Below the pieces are notes generated by a model. The model did not search any database, was not told the DNA's origin, and saw only the letters and a program-made list of their open reading frames with translations. From assembly GCA_029204225.1 (NCBI GenBank), contig CM055103.1:49199756-49263755 (forward strand): a DNA stretch of 64,000 nucleotides. Reading direction: 5' to 3'. The DNA comes from Diphasiastrum complanatum. Lineage: Eukaryota; Streptophyta; Lycopodiopsida; Lycopodiales; Lycopodiaceae. Position numbers and translations under genes: made by a program. This document shows positions 11,760 to 22,289 of this stretch, one piece after another; the stretch's first letter is position 1, and each line of letters starts with the position of its first letter.

Positions 11760-14700
11760 TTTGAGTGTGGTGGTTTGTTTGTGTCGGGAACACTTATGGA
11801 GGTGGCCCCGTTCGAATCAGGGCACATCTTTTACGTTTTCGAGGATATGAGATCATCGTTTGCACTCAGGCCCCAGAGTCACTGAGGATTGTCGGGATCG
11901 GGGACGACTCTCCTGCTACTACTTCAGGCACAGGTGATTCTTGAATCTTGTTTGATCAATGACATTGATTGAAAATTTGAAATTTGATCTAAAGCTAAAA
12001 CTTAAAAGTTTAGTCTATATTTTTAAACTTTGATTACTAATGAGTAAATAGTGACTGTTCCCTGAGCTCTCTCACTGACTATAATTTATTACCTAAAGCA
12101 TGCTGCGTAACTAGTAACACCAATGTTATTGTTACAGGTGCGGCAGAGCGCCGAGATTCCCCATCGCAGCCGGCACCTGTAGCTGGCACTAGCTCCGCTG
12201 CAGCATCCATTCCACCTTCTTCTTCTGGAGAGACTCCTGCAGTGCCAGTTGGTGGGGTCGGCAGTAGTGCTATTGGTAGCACTGTTAGGGGACGGGGTCG
12301 AGGACATGTGAGAAGCAGGGATGTTTTTGTGGCAGCCTTCCAGCAGTCTCATAGGGATGCAACTACTATTGTTGTTAGGAGGTGCTTTTACTTGTGTGAC
12401 CTCCCTTTTCATGTGGCACAGACCCCTACATGGAGGGATATGATGCGAGCAGTATCTCGTATCGGTGTTGAGTGGGAGGGCCCGACCATGGAGCAGTTGA
12501 GGACAAGAGAGCTACATGCTGAGCGGCAGTCCGTGGATGCTGATCTACAGCCCATTAGGAAGTCATGGGCGAGGTATACCTGTAACCTTACATCTTCAAA
12601 ACCTTTGCACTTGCCACTTACTACTTTAGAAATTAGTACTTTCAAGTTTCTAACTTTGAACTTTCAATTTCCAAATTTGCAAATTGCAAGTTGCAACTTA
12701 GTTAGTTGAAACTTGAAAGTGTTGTCGAATGTTTTAGGTTTGGATGCACTATAATATCAGATGGTTGGACCGATGCAAGGAGGCGCCATCTTGTGAATAT
12801 ATTGGTGTCTTCTTGCATGGGCACCACGTTATTGAGATCCATTGATACGTCGGAGCCAGGCATGGCATTGGATGGCAGGAGATTGTTTGAGTACATCTCA
12901 CAAGCCGTTGAGGAGGTCGGAAAAGAGAATGTTGTCCAGGTATGCACTTGCCACTTGCCACTTTCAAGTTTCAACTTTGAAACTTTCGACATTGAGCTCT
13001 CAGCTTTGAAGTTAGAACTTAGTAAGTTACAAGTTACAACTTACATTTTGTGAACAATTTGCATTTGTATTTGCTTCCGGAATGCTCAATGGTGAATGTT
13101 CATTGTTCATGAGTTATGATTCGACCTTTGTCAAAATTCCAATGCAGGTTGTCACGGACAACGCGTCCAATTGTGTTGCCATGGGGAAGATGGTGAATGA
13201 GAAGTACCCTTGGATTTTCTGGAGTCCATGTGCTGCACATTGTCTTGACCTCCTAGTTGAAGACATTGGGAGATTACCCTGGGTCAAGGAGGTTGTAGAC
13301 ATGGCACGATTCTTGGTGAGATTTGTCACCAAGAGACAGAGGGTCTTGAGCATCTTCAGGTCCTATTCCACCTTGGATCTCTTGAGGCCTGCCCCCACTA
13401 GGTAACCAAGTTCCAACTTCCAACCTGACAACCTGTTTCCAATTTTTTGATTTGAAAATTGCAATTTTGTTTTAGCTTCAAGTTTCAGTGCTGATAGAAT
13501 TTGAATTTTGCTATATAGTATAGCCTGCTTGTTGCCTATAGGCTATGACCAACTACAAATCTTATTTCATGATTTTCATCCTAGGTTTGCCTATATGCTC
13601 ATTGTTTTGGAGCGGCTCATAAAAGTGCATGGAAGCTTGAGGATGACAGTGGTTTCACCCCATTGGGCAGAGTGGGGCCGATCACGAGAGGCCAAGGCCA
13701 GGAGATTTGAGGCGATCGTGATGGGGACTTCATTTTGGGATGATGCACGCTCCATTGTCATATCCATGCAGCCTATCTATAGTGTGCTTCACCTTACTGA
13801 TAGAAAGGGTTCCACCTTAGGCCTTCTTTATGAGTTTATGGATAAGCTGGGAGAGCAGCTTCAGAGTTGCACCACCATGGCTCCTGACAGGTATATTACC
13901 AGAGTCTAGTAACTACGTTAAAAGTTTCAAAGTTGATTCTTGAATCTTCAATGCTCATTGACATTCATGATTAGAATTTAGTTAAAACTTAATAGTTCTT
14001 GAATCTTGAGACTTGAATGCTCAAGCCTCAAACTTCACTCCTGATTGTTTGTAGGCTGGAAGAAGTAAGGGGCCTATTTCTAGGTAGATGGCAGTGGTTC
14101 CATCAACCTCTGCATGTCGTGGCTTGCTTTCTTCATCCACTATGGAGGACGGAGGATCAATTCCATGATCAAGAGCTCAGGCAAGGATGGCATTCCTACG
14201 TCTCCTCTATCTATCCTGATCCCAGGGATCAGGATGCACTCATGGATGACTTGAATTTATTCAGGTATGTACTATACTACTATGTAATTAGTAAATTGTA
14301 ATATGTATTCAGGACCCAGGTATGTAATATGTATTCATCTATGTAGTATGTGTATGTAATATGTATGAACTTTGACTTAAGCTAGCTGCTAGTTAAAACT
14401 TAATAGTAGTAACTTGTAAGCATTTAGTAATTACTATTTTGAAATTTGAATGGTGATGAATGTTGAATGTTCAGGACCAAGCGCCTCGATTTCGGTCGTG
14501 CAGCTGTCATGTTGAGGGAAGGGCAATTGTGCCCTGTTTCATGGTGGATGAAGTATGGGAATGATGTTCCCAAGTTGTAGAAACTTGCCATCCGCGTCCT
14601 CTCACAAGATTGCACAGCAGTTGCATGTGAGAGAAATTGGAGGTGTTCTCTTTGATTCATACGAAGAGGAGGAACATACTTTCTACTGCGCAGCTGGAGA

Positions 14701-15578
14701 GGTTGGTGTATGTGCATGCCAACCTACGGCTTGTGAAGAAGCTGAGAGACACCGGGGAGCCCGTACAGGTAATGAGTCATGATTCATGATTAAATCATTA
14801 ATCTGAATTCTATAGAGTCTAGTATGTACCATGAATCATGATTTTTCTAGATAGTAAAGTCTAGACTCTACACTAAGAAGTTAGAACCTTCAGGCTTCAA
14901 GTTTCAACTTTCAGCGTTTACATTTCAAATTTGCTATTTTTTTTAAATCGTTTACCAGTACTTACTATTGAGAATCGAAATCTTGGTTTAATTTCAATTT
15001 TCGTAGGTTAATCCCGATGAGATCGATGTGGCAAAGGTTCCGGACTTGCCACCAAGATCACAAGAGGAGGAGGATGTCTATGCTCTATTCCATCGGGAGG
15101 CCTTGGCAGCTGCAGGTTGATTTCGATGCCCAATTCCCCGATTCACTGCGTTACATTAGTAGGCTTTTAGTACTTTGAAGTTTTGTAGATATACTAGATA
15201 GTAGATTACTAGATTGTAAATTGTAATTACTAATTTGTAATTTGTAAATTGTAAGTTAAAACTTAAAAGTAATATGACATGTCAAGACTTGAGCCTAAGT
15301 CTTGATTCCAATTTCCTTGTGTGCATTGCGCAGGGCCTACCACTCGAGCTGCAGCACGCAGGACCAGGAGCGCAGGAGAGGGCCCGAGCCATGCAGCAGT
15401 CTCAGACACCTCTGAGAGTCCCTCTAGCTCTGACTCAGATGAGGAATCCGCCACTGAGGGTGAGGGATCGGATGAGGAGGATGAGGGTGACTCTGATGAT
15501 GGGGAGGATGACATTGAGCCTGAGGACATGCCGATGCCACCACGACAACAACGTCCGAGGCGGGCCGCGGGCAGCTAG
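11760..15578 (+). CDS. hAT transposase (DUF659 plus hAT dimerisation domain), nine exons, nearly intact
   Basis: Predicted exons: 1 ends at 11933 (start unclear), then 12138-12573, 12738-12939, 13148-13401, 13585-13890, 14055-14264, 14475-14768, 15007-15115 and 15334-15578. All have GT/AG borders and matching phases. The product cuts and joins element ends. Landmarks are a Ser/Pro-rich N-terminus with RGRGRG, SDGWTDARRRHLVN (first catalytic D), VVTDNASNC (second D), WSPCAAHCLDLLVEDIG, RPAPTRFAYMLIVLERL, SFWDDA, RWQWFHQPLH, and the dimerisation block WWMKYGNDVPKL, LAIRVLSQDCTAVACERNW and TAQLERLVYVHANLRL. The C-terminus is an acidic Ser/Asp/Glu tail ending in basic residues (TAG at 15576). Exon 7 has one TAG in place of a Gln codon after DVPKL (around 14578) and a one-base loss after ERNW (around 14640). 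No convincing in-frame ATG was found for exon 1; ATG 11799 is in another frame. Confidence 0.85.
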
Positions 15579-16414
15579 AGGCTAGAGCCTAGATGGGCAT
15601 TGGGGGGGGCCACTCACTGCTCAGCATAGATCATAGATGATAGTTATTAGTGGCATACTCTAGGCTGAGGGCTCTAGCATAGTAGTTATACATATTACTG
15701 TTTACATATGACAGTTGACTTCAGACTCATGGGGCCTCAGGCTTGAGCCTTGAGGGCCGAGGCCGCGCTTGACACTCTTGTTATTTATGCAGCATGATAG
15801 CATCATTGCTTTTACTTTAAACTTTAAAGTTTAAACTTTTGACTCTTGAATTGTAATTTGTGATTCACTGAATTGTAAATTGTTAGTAGTTACTAGTTAG
15901 AACTTACTACTTACTACTTAGAAGTTAGAACTTAGTGCCAACTTGAAGTTACTTCCAAGTTAGTGGTCAGTGCATTGTAATTTGTAATTTGTAAGTTGTA
16001 ACTTGTAAGTTGTAAGTACTAACTAGTAATTTCTAAGTACTAAGTAGTAAGTTGAAAGTTCTATAGATAATAGTTATCGGTTTGTAACTTTACTGTTTAC
16101 AATTTTTGGAAGTTCTTGGATGTTTGAAAATTGAGACTATAATATGTATGATGAATTGTGACAATATCAATAATCAACTGAGGAAAGTGTCAAGTGACCA
16201 CATGCTGATACTACAGCTTCTCCTCTTCAATTGCATTCTCTAGAGCATTCTCATGAAATTGGATGTATCTACTTGTTACCGGACTGTCTATGACATGTGT
16301 AAACCCTCCAAAACACATTCAAAAAAAAAAAAAAAAACCTAAAAATAAAATCCCGTTTCGAACCAGAACCAGTCATTTCAAACGTGTTTCGAAACGACGT
16401 ATGAAACGAGCCCC
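15579..16414. other. hAT 3' region, low-complexity, no gene
   Basis: The sequence after the transposase stop is built from short recurrent words (TTGTAATT, AAGTT, TAGTAAG) with no coding frame. An A run lies at 16321-16337. The last 75 bp hold the subterminal TTTCGAAAC motifs. Confidence 0.6.
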
Positions 16415-16432
16415 TGAAACATTGTTACTAAG
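16415..16432. repeat. hAT right terminal repeat (16415-16424) and right target duplication (16425-16432)
   Basis: TGAAACATTG is the reverse complement of CAATGTTTCA, matching the left end CAGTGTTTCA except at position 3. TTACTAAG follows immediately, identical to the left copy. Confidence 0.95.
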
Positions 16433-17090
16433 ACTGCCACAATTGATGCTCAACAGACTGAAATTGCTTCTCTTTGTGCTGCGCTTAATGCTTTGCAGAG
16501 GGACATCATCCCTAATATCTCCCGTGCTGTTGAGGATACTAAAGCATCCATGAGTAAGCTTCCCCTACTTGAGCGCCAAATACATGCACTGTTGAGTGCA
16601 CTGCCCGGATTCCCGTTCTTGAACAGCGGCCTCATGAGACGGTGGAACATGTACAGAAGGTACCTAGTCTCGAGCAAGAAGTGTGTGAGACCAAATCATG
16701 GGCTTCTATCCTGAGATCATCTACTACCTCTTTGTCTTCTATAGCATCCTCCTTAGACACCACGGTACAAGGCGTCTTGGCAGAACAACAACGTCAGGGT
16801 GACAAAAAGCTCAACTTAAGATTCCGAGGTCTTCCTACTGAGGGCACAGCACTGGACCAGGATACCTCTTTGTTTACTTCACGCATGGGGCTCTCAGTTC
16901 CAGGTACCCAGTATGCTTGGCGCCTCCAGCATGATCTGAAGGTATTATTTCAAATTCAAAACTATGGACAACCGGCAGACAGTTCTTCGTGCGCGTCGTA
17001 CTCTTCGAGGCTCTCATATTTACATAGATGATGACCTTACTCACTGCCGTAAAACTATTATTCAGGAGGCAAGGACAAAACAACAACGTC
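16433..17090 (+). pseudogene. LINE ORF1, 3' portion (coiled coil plus RRM-like region)
   Basis: The frame continues ATIDAQQTEIASLCAALNAL and SRAVEDTKASMSKLPLLERQ, a heptad-like helix. It shifts frame near 16620 into VEHVQKVPSLEQEVCETKSW, then reads QGDKKLNLRFRGLPTEGTA and TSLFTSRMGLSVPG, which resembles the start of the RNA-binding domain of LINE ORF1 proteins. A further shift near 16950 leads to RQTVLRARRTLRGSHIYID, a motif common at the end of that domain. The likely role is RNA binding and chaperone activity in the retrotransposition particle. At least two frameshifts make it nonfunctional. Confidence 0.7.
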
Positions 17091-17197
17091 CCAGGCCTAT
17101 GTTGCCCACGTCTCTCGTCTTCTGGACCACTTTCCTTCCTCCTCTGATGTCACTACCCAAGCCTCCTTTTTAACACACGCCCTGACTACTTCTGCTC

Positions 17198-19503
17198 ATG
17201 CCATTGCGCCCCCTCGCCGCTTCTTCTCATTGTCGTACCCATAATAAATGGTATGACAACGACTGTTCTTTTTTCCAGAAATATGTCGAGTTCCTCAAAT
17301 TCTCCAATTCTACACTTTCTTCTTCCGCAGAAAAGCAGCTTCGTTCCCTTCTCTGCAAAAAAAAAGTGGCCTACTTTTCTTCCGTTCCTGCTCCCTCCTT
17401 CGCTCCCTCCACTCTGCTTCCTCGGCTACTTTTTGGAAGATCCTTCTTCATAAGCCCCTATCCATTGCACCCATCCCTCTTCAATCCCGGGTCGACTATG
17501 CAACCAACCTATATACAACTGCTCACCCTTGCATCTCTCTTTCTTCTCGTCCTACCCACTGTGACCTCTTTTCTCCTGACATGGTTGAAGCCACCATATG
17601 CAAACTCAAGAACAATCGTAGGTCTGACATTGACCTCCTTTCAACCGAGCTCCTCAAACCAATTGCCAAACTCGCCTCCCCTTTCCTGGCCCGTTGTTTC
17701 AACCGCTCTGTCGTTGATGGTTTCCCTATACCTTGGGCCACCAATCTCCTTCACCCCATTCTTTAAGCAAGTGATGCCATGAATGTCCACAACTATCGCA
17801 CTATTATGATTGGTCATACCATGGCCAAGTTGTACGCGACTATTCTCCAAAACTTCATTACAGCAGAGGCTGATTCTCGACTATTGTATGCGACTGGCCA
17901 GGCTAGCTTCCGCCGGGGTTATAGCACTCTTGATCATGTCCTCACTCTACGTACTATCATTGAGGAGGCAAAGCATATGGTCAAGAAGGTATTTGCTTGT
18001 TTCGTTGATCTCTCTACGGACTTTGATACTGTTCCCCGTCATCTTTTGATCAGCAGACTATGTCAGCTTGGCTTTTCCGACTCTATTCTCGCGACAGTGG
18101 TTGCTCTGTATGAGAGAGTTCTAGCACGTATTCTGCTGGGTACTGATTTGTCTTCTCCCATACATAGCACTGTTGGCGTCAAGAAAGGTTGTCCACTGTC
18201 CCCTCCGTTGTTTGCACTTTATATTGATGATCTTGAGCGCCTCATTCGTAAAGAAGGTGAAGATGGTTGCCCGCTGGCTCATTTGCTCATCCCCATTCTG
18301 CTTTATGCTGATGACATTCTTTTGCTTTCTCCCTCACCAGAAGGGTTGCAGTGTCACTAACAAGTCTTACATCGGTTTTGTGTTGCTTGGGTCTCTCTGT
18401 TAACTTAAAAAAGACGAAGATCATGATTTTCAACACCAATCGACCACAATTATCAAGTCTTCTATGATGGCCAGGAAGTTGACATTGTTGCCTCTTATAC
18501 TTACTTGGGAGTCCTGTTTACTGGGCCCCTTCTTGGTTTCCGCCAGGCTGCATTTGCGCACATTTCCTCCGGTCTTTCAGCATTGGTCCAGTTCGAGCGT
18601 GATTGTACAATTAATCATATTTTTGATCCCGCTACTAGATGCTAGTTGTTTCACACACGGGTGGTTCCAGCAGTGATGTATGCCTCCAAGATCTGGTTGC
18701 TAGGACTTTCTCTCCGGGACTGGGCAGGCATTTCCCGCATTCAGGCCACTATGTTGGGTCTCATGATACGTGCCAAGACTACCACCCCTCATGATATCCT
18801 ATGTGTTGAGTTTGCTACTCCTCCGATCATCCTTGAGGGCTTTTTCCGCCTTATTCTTTTTCTTCAGCAGATTCAGGAGATTCATGCATCTCACCCGGAT
18901 AGATACATAGTTGTTGCGATTACTTCACGTGTCCTAGCTGATTCCCATGCCAAGCTATCCTGGTACCAGCAGGCGTCTGATCTCTTACGACATCTGGGCA
19001 TCTCTATCATGGATCTTCCTCATGGTATGGATTCATACATCTGAGGCTATTTATTCCGTCGATATATGCAGCAGACTTGGAGCTCCCTCCCACCTTCCTG
19101 CATTCGACTGAGCTATTACCAGACACACTTCCTCTCTCTGGATCCTTCAAGTTTGCCATTGTTGCCGCTCTATCTCTCACAGCCCCTATCACACGGCCTG
19201 CGCTATCGCCTTGGGCAGTTGCGCATTTCCTCTCATCAGCTTGCTATTGAGGCCGGTCGTGCATGGAGCGTCGTCTATGTCACTTGTGCTCGTTGCAGGA
19301 GGTGGAAGATGAAGCCCATTTCCTCCTCAGATGTCCGTTGTATTATGAGATACGGGGGAGGTATTCTTGTCTCTTTCGCGATGGCCCGCATACACTTCGC
19401 AGTTTTGTCTCCTATCCTGATGCTCGTTGCTTGGGACTTCTTGTTCGTGAGATGCTTACTCTCCGTCAGTCTCATCTGCCTGTACCAGATTACCTGGGGT
19501 TAG
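17198..19503 (+). pseudogene. LINE ORF2: reverse transcriptase and C-terminal zinc knuckle
   Basis: A WYDNDC motif (about 17250), which in LINEs sits between endonuclease and RT, opens the region. RT then follows across several frames: ATICKLKNNRRSDIDLL (17590), ATGQASFRRGYSTLDHVL (17895), FACFVDLSTDFDTVPRHLL (motif A, 17995), GVKKGCPLSPPLFALYIDDL (motif B, 18178) and LLYADDILLLS (catalytic YADD, 18304-18315). After a shift, SYTYLGVLFTG and the thumb follow, then VVPAVMYASKIWLLGLSLRD (18660). A CX2CX9HX4C knuckle (CHLCSLQEVEDEAHFLLRC, 19278) is typical of plant and algal LINEs. There is no room for an AP endonuclease between ORF1 and WYDNDC. Stops and at least five frameshifts are present. 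Motif A has S-T-DF where K-AF/YD is usual, but both aspartates remain. Confidence 0.82.
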
Positions 19504-19940
19504 ACTCCCAGCAGCTGCTTCTCACTGGCTTCTTTCGGACTCGAGCACATGCTGATGACTCCGATGATGAGATTCCTATCCCTGTGCCACCGCGGAAAAA
19601 GCCCAGATGTAGTCGCCACTTGCCTCCATCAGGGCCCACTGTACACTCCACTCAGTGGACACTTCACACTTACTTTCGCTGATATGTACTTATTCTCCAC
19701 CTGGCCCGGGTTGTGGGCATTGGTACTTTTTCTGTAGTTCTTTTGTTATACCTGGCCCGGGTTGTGGGCTTATTTCACTTCTGCTTTGTTCTACTTTCAT
19801 TCGTAGCTAGTTTATAGCATTTTATGGCTGGATGATGCTCCCACTGTTGCTTGTACATATTTTCTTTTTGGTCTTATGCACCCACAGGTGCCCAAAAGAC
19901 ATTAATAAAGCTTTCTTTCTTTCTTTCTTTCTTTCTTTCT
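19504..19940 (+). other. LINE 3' region with CTTT tail
   Basis: After a short C-terminal continuation, a 19-bp block CCTGGCCCGGGTTGTGGGC occurs twice (19701 and 19750). TAATAAAG at about 19900 is followed by six or more CTTT units to 19940, the likely site where reverse transcription was primed. Confidence 0.65.
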
Positions 19941-20281
19941 CTTTTGGAATATTATCAAAAGGTTTACTCCAAGTTATTGCAAGATCAGTATGCCTATAAG
20001 TCCTTAGCTTGTGATTTAGCTTTCACCAGCTGGCTGCCATCACAATTATATATGTGTATGTACTTCATCTCAGATCTAATCTTGACATGGTTTATATTTG
20101 AGTTCTCATGCGAGCAGATGTATCCTAACTTCAGCACGTTAGCAAGAATTTTTGGTGTCTTCAATATAAGAGTTATGACAAGCAAAACATTTATTGGGTG
20201 GGCGTTGACACATCAGAAATGCCCATCGACAACTTTGCATTCAAGTTCTTTGCTTTTGCACACGTTACAGCAGCTATATCA
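19941..20281. other. No gene recognised
   Basis: This is the short interval between the LINE tail and the outer end of the gypsy 3' LTR. An open frame covers part of it but ends inside the LTR and shows no family resemblance. Confidence 0.4.
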
Positions 20282-20666
20282 TGTTATGAACAAATTCACA
20301 GATTTTGATATCAATGGCATAAAAGACAGCAAAAAGCATTCACAAAGCATTCTCCAACTAAGAAACTGTATGAATATCAATGGCCGCCGATAGCTCAGGC
20401 AGATCTCCAAAATAGTACAACTCCCCTACAAGAAGCCCAAGACTCAAAATGATCAAAGCTACTAAATGACCAGCCTTAGTGGCTATTTATAATGGACAAA
20501 ACCTACCTCCCTTCAAATAGAATTGGAGGGAAGGTGAAATTCAAAAATTAGGGCCAAAATTAGAAAACCATGTAAATGGTGTTTCTAGGCCTGTCACATG
20601 TAATATAATGTCCAAAAATACTATCAAAATATAGAGAAGGATGGACTATAATGTATGTCCATAACA
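20282..20666 (-). repeat. 3' LTR of minus-strand Ty3/gypsy element (385 bp)
   Basis: On the minus strand it begins TGTTATGGAC (20666) after a purine-rich tract GATGGAGGGAG and ends TTCATAACA (20282). TGTTATG and CATAACA are inverted ends. Its inner 300 bp match, in opposite orientation, the LTR fragment at 24181-24494. Confidence 0.88.
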
Positions 20667-20681
20667 CTCCCTCCATCTAAA
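20667..20681 (-). other. Polypurine tract next to the gypsy 3' LTR
   Basis: The minus strand reads TTTTAGATGGAGGGAG directly before the LTR's TGTTATG, the expected primer for plus-strand DNA synthesis. Confidence 0.75.
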
Positions 20682-20898
20682 ACATTGCCCTCAATGTGGG
20701 CTGAAATATCTTAACTACTAGAGCTACTTTAGTACCGCTGTATTGTCGTTTTCTATCCTAGGTTATACATTTTGTGCTAGTGGTGTCAGTCCAATAGCCA
20801 AATCCCCTACAGCCGCGGAAAACCGCTTTTAGTACAATGAAGCTAAGAGATTTTTATCTCAATTCTAGTAGCTGCTAAGGCTGGATCTCAATATGTAA

Positions 20899-21475
20899 TC
20901 AGCGGCGGTCGTCGCGGGCAACTGAGGTATCATCATCAACAAGTGATGGAGGATCAATAGCTGGAGTAGCAAGAGCATCGGAGCCATCAATATTAGGCAA
21001 GTTAGCAGGAGGTACAACAGCAACAACATGTGAATTAGGAACTGCGTCAGGAGCATCATAAACATCAGCAAGATGTGGATCAGCAACTGCAACAGCAGGG
21101 GCATAAAGTGGTGCATCAGCAGGTGACGAAGCCGTAGTGTCGTGTACTAATGCATGAAGAGAGCAAGCCCGTTCCTGCAATAAAGGTGAGTGTGCAAAAA
21201 CATCGAAAGACTCCCAAGTAGCCTCATCAACTGGACGACCATTGGACTAAGAATTGGACAATACGACGATGACAATGTAAAAGGACTTGAACTTGTAAAA
21301 TAGCAATAGGTAAAAACGGAAAAAGTTCTGGGTCACTAGGAAATGACGAATCACATGGCTCACCGAGAAAAAGAGACGAACGTAGTAGACTAACATGAAA
21401 AATATCACAAGCATGTGTAGTAACAGGGCTAACCTTCTCGACAATCACAAAAGGACCATAATAATGAGCAGACAA
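20899..21475 (-). pseudogene. Chromodomain end of gypsy polyprotein (chromovirus)
   Basis: The minus strand reads YYGPFVIVEKVSPV and IFHVSLLR, the integrase C-terminal GPY/F-like tract. It then reads HRRIVQFLVQWSSS and, after a one-base shift, DEATWESFDVF. Chromodomains end in this FLV-x-W...ATWE pattern, and in chromoviruses they steer integration to heterochromatin. A low-complexity Ala/Asp/Pro/Val tail ends at 20899. Frameshifts disable it. Confidence 0.7.
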
Positions 21476-21479
21476 TTAG

Positions 21480-22285
21480 CTAGTAGAAATGGAGACACAC
21501 CTGTACTGGTACTGACAAAACTGTTATAGCTGTATTCTGCAAAACACAAATGCTTATCCCAATCTTGAGCAGAAGGATACGGTTAAGGACTGCAGACTGG
21601 CCGTTAGCAGAAGAGTGATAGGCTGTACCCATAAAAAATTTAATATTTAAGATACGCATAAGTTCAGTCCAAGACCCAGAAGTAAAATGAGTATCACGGT
21701 TTGTAAGAATAGAACTAGGGAAACCATGTAATCGAAAAATGTCAAATAAAAAGATACAAGCGCACTGTTCTGCAAGAATGGTAGCACGAACAGGATTGAA
21801 ATGTCCTTGTTTAGAGAAACGATCTACGACAACAAGACAAGTATCATGGCCACGCTGTGTGTGTGGTAAGCCCAAAATAAAATCCATAGAAATATCAATC
21901 CACTGGTGATGGGGAATTGGCCAATGCTGAAGAAGACCAAAAGGCTTAGTCTGTGAATACTTATTACGAGCACAGAACATACGTTGTTGGATAAGAGCTA
22001 GTAATTCAAGTTTCATCCGTGGCCAATAAAAGTAAGGTTTCAGACGAGCAAAGGACTTTTGATAACCATAATGACCGCCAACACGAGAATAATGAACATC
22101 ATGTAATAAACGGGATCGAACATCAGATAGGCTAGGAACACACAAAGTGCCATAGTGGTATAAACGATGATCGACAAGAGAATAAACCTGGTGGCGAATG
22201 GACGATGGAGACTTGGCCTTATGATAAATAGAACGAGTTGGAGGAGTCTGGAACTTTCCAAATGAAAAGGACTTTTCAGGAACAA
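21480..22285 (-). pseudogene. Ty3/gypsy integrase
   Basis: An HHCC-type N-terminus is visible as HDVHYSRVGGHYGYQKSFAR followed by YWPRMKLEL. The final zinc-finger cysteines are altered (MFCARNKY). The catalytic core follows: HQWIDISMDFILGLP (first D), SILTNRDTHFTSGSW (second D, where TDRD is usual) and TAYHSSANGQSAVLNR, in which the usual DGQTE is NGQSA, so the catalytic glutamate is lost. The frame is otherwise long. Role in intact copies: joining cDNA to host DNA. Confidence 0.85.
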
Positions 22286-22289
22286 CTCA

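Larger units (their letters stand above)
11353..16424 (+). mobile_element. Complete hAT DNA transposon (5,072 bp) nested in the LINE
   Basis: The ends are CAGTGTTTCA (11353-11362) and, in reverse complement, CAATGTTTCA (16424-16415), 9 of 10 matching and in keeping with hAT termini. They are flanked by a perfect 8-bp duplication. Both subterminal regions are packed with GTTTCGAAAC-type palindromes and share a CGTATGAAACGA block in the same orientation, plausible transposase-binding sites. The interior carries a long GA/GT microsatellite (11539-11720) and an intron-bearing transposase gene (to 15578), followed by about 840 bp of low-complexity DNA made of TTGTAA/AAGTT-like words. This is the best-preserved mobile element in the window. 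Confidence 0.93.
11218..19940 (+). mobile_element. Non-LTR retrotransposon (LINE), interrupted by a hAT element
   Basis: ORF1 (from 11218, continued at 16433) and an RT-containing ORF2 (17198-19503) lie in the same orientation, and the 3' end at about 19940 is a CTTT repeat tail directly after a TAATAAAG sequence. The element is split by the hAT insertion at 11353-16424; removing it and one copy of the 8-bp duplication rejoins ORF1 in frame. The 5' boundary and the LINE's own target duplications could not be found. ORF2 has frameshifts and stops and appears to lack an endonuclease, so the copy is dead. Confidence 0.85.

Noticed and set aside
11314-11827. Long minus-strand frames (up to 159 codons) at the hAT left end
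   Set aside because: His-Thr and Ser-Leu runs come from the GT and GA repeats; no protein family.
11799-11885. ATG 11799 as the hAT transposase start
   Set aside because: Its frame (MEVAPFESGHIFYVF) hits a TGA at 11881 and does not match the phase required by exon 2.
16321-16337. A run near the hAT 3' end as evidence of retroposition
   Set aside because: It lies inside a DNA transposon with defined terminal repeats, so it is simply low-complexity sequence.
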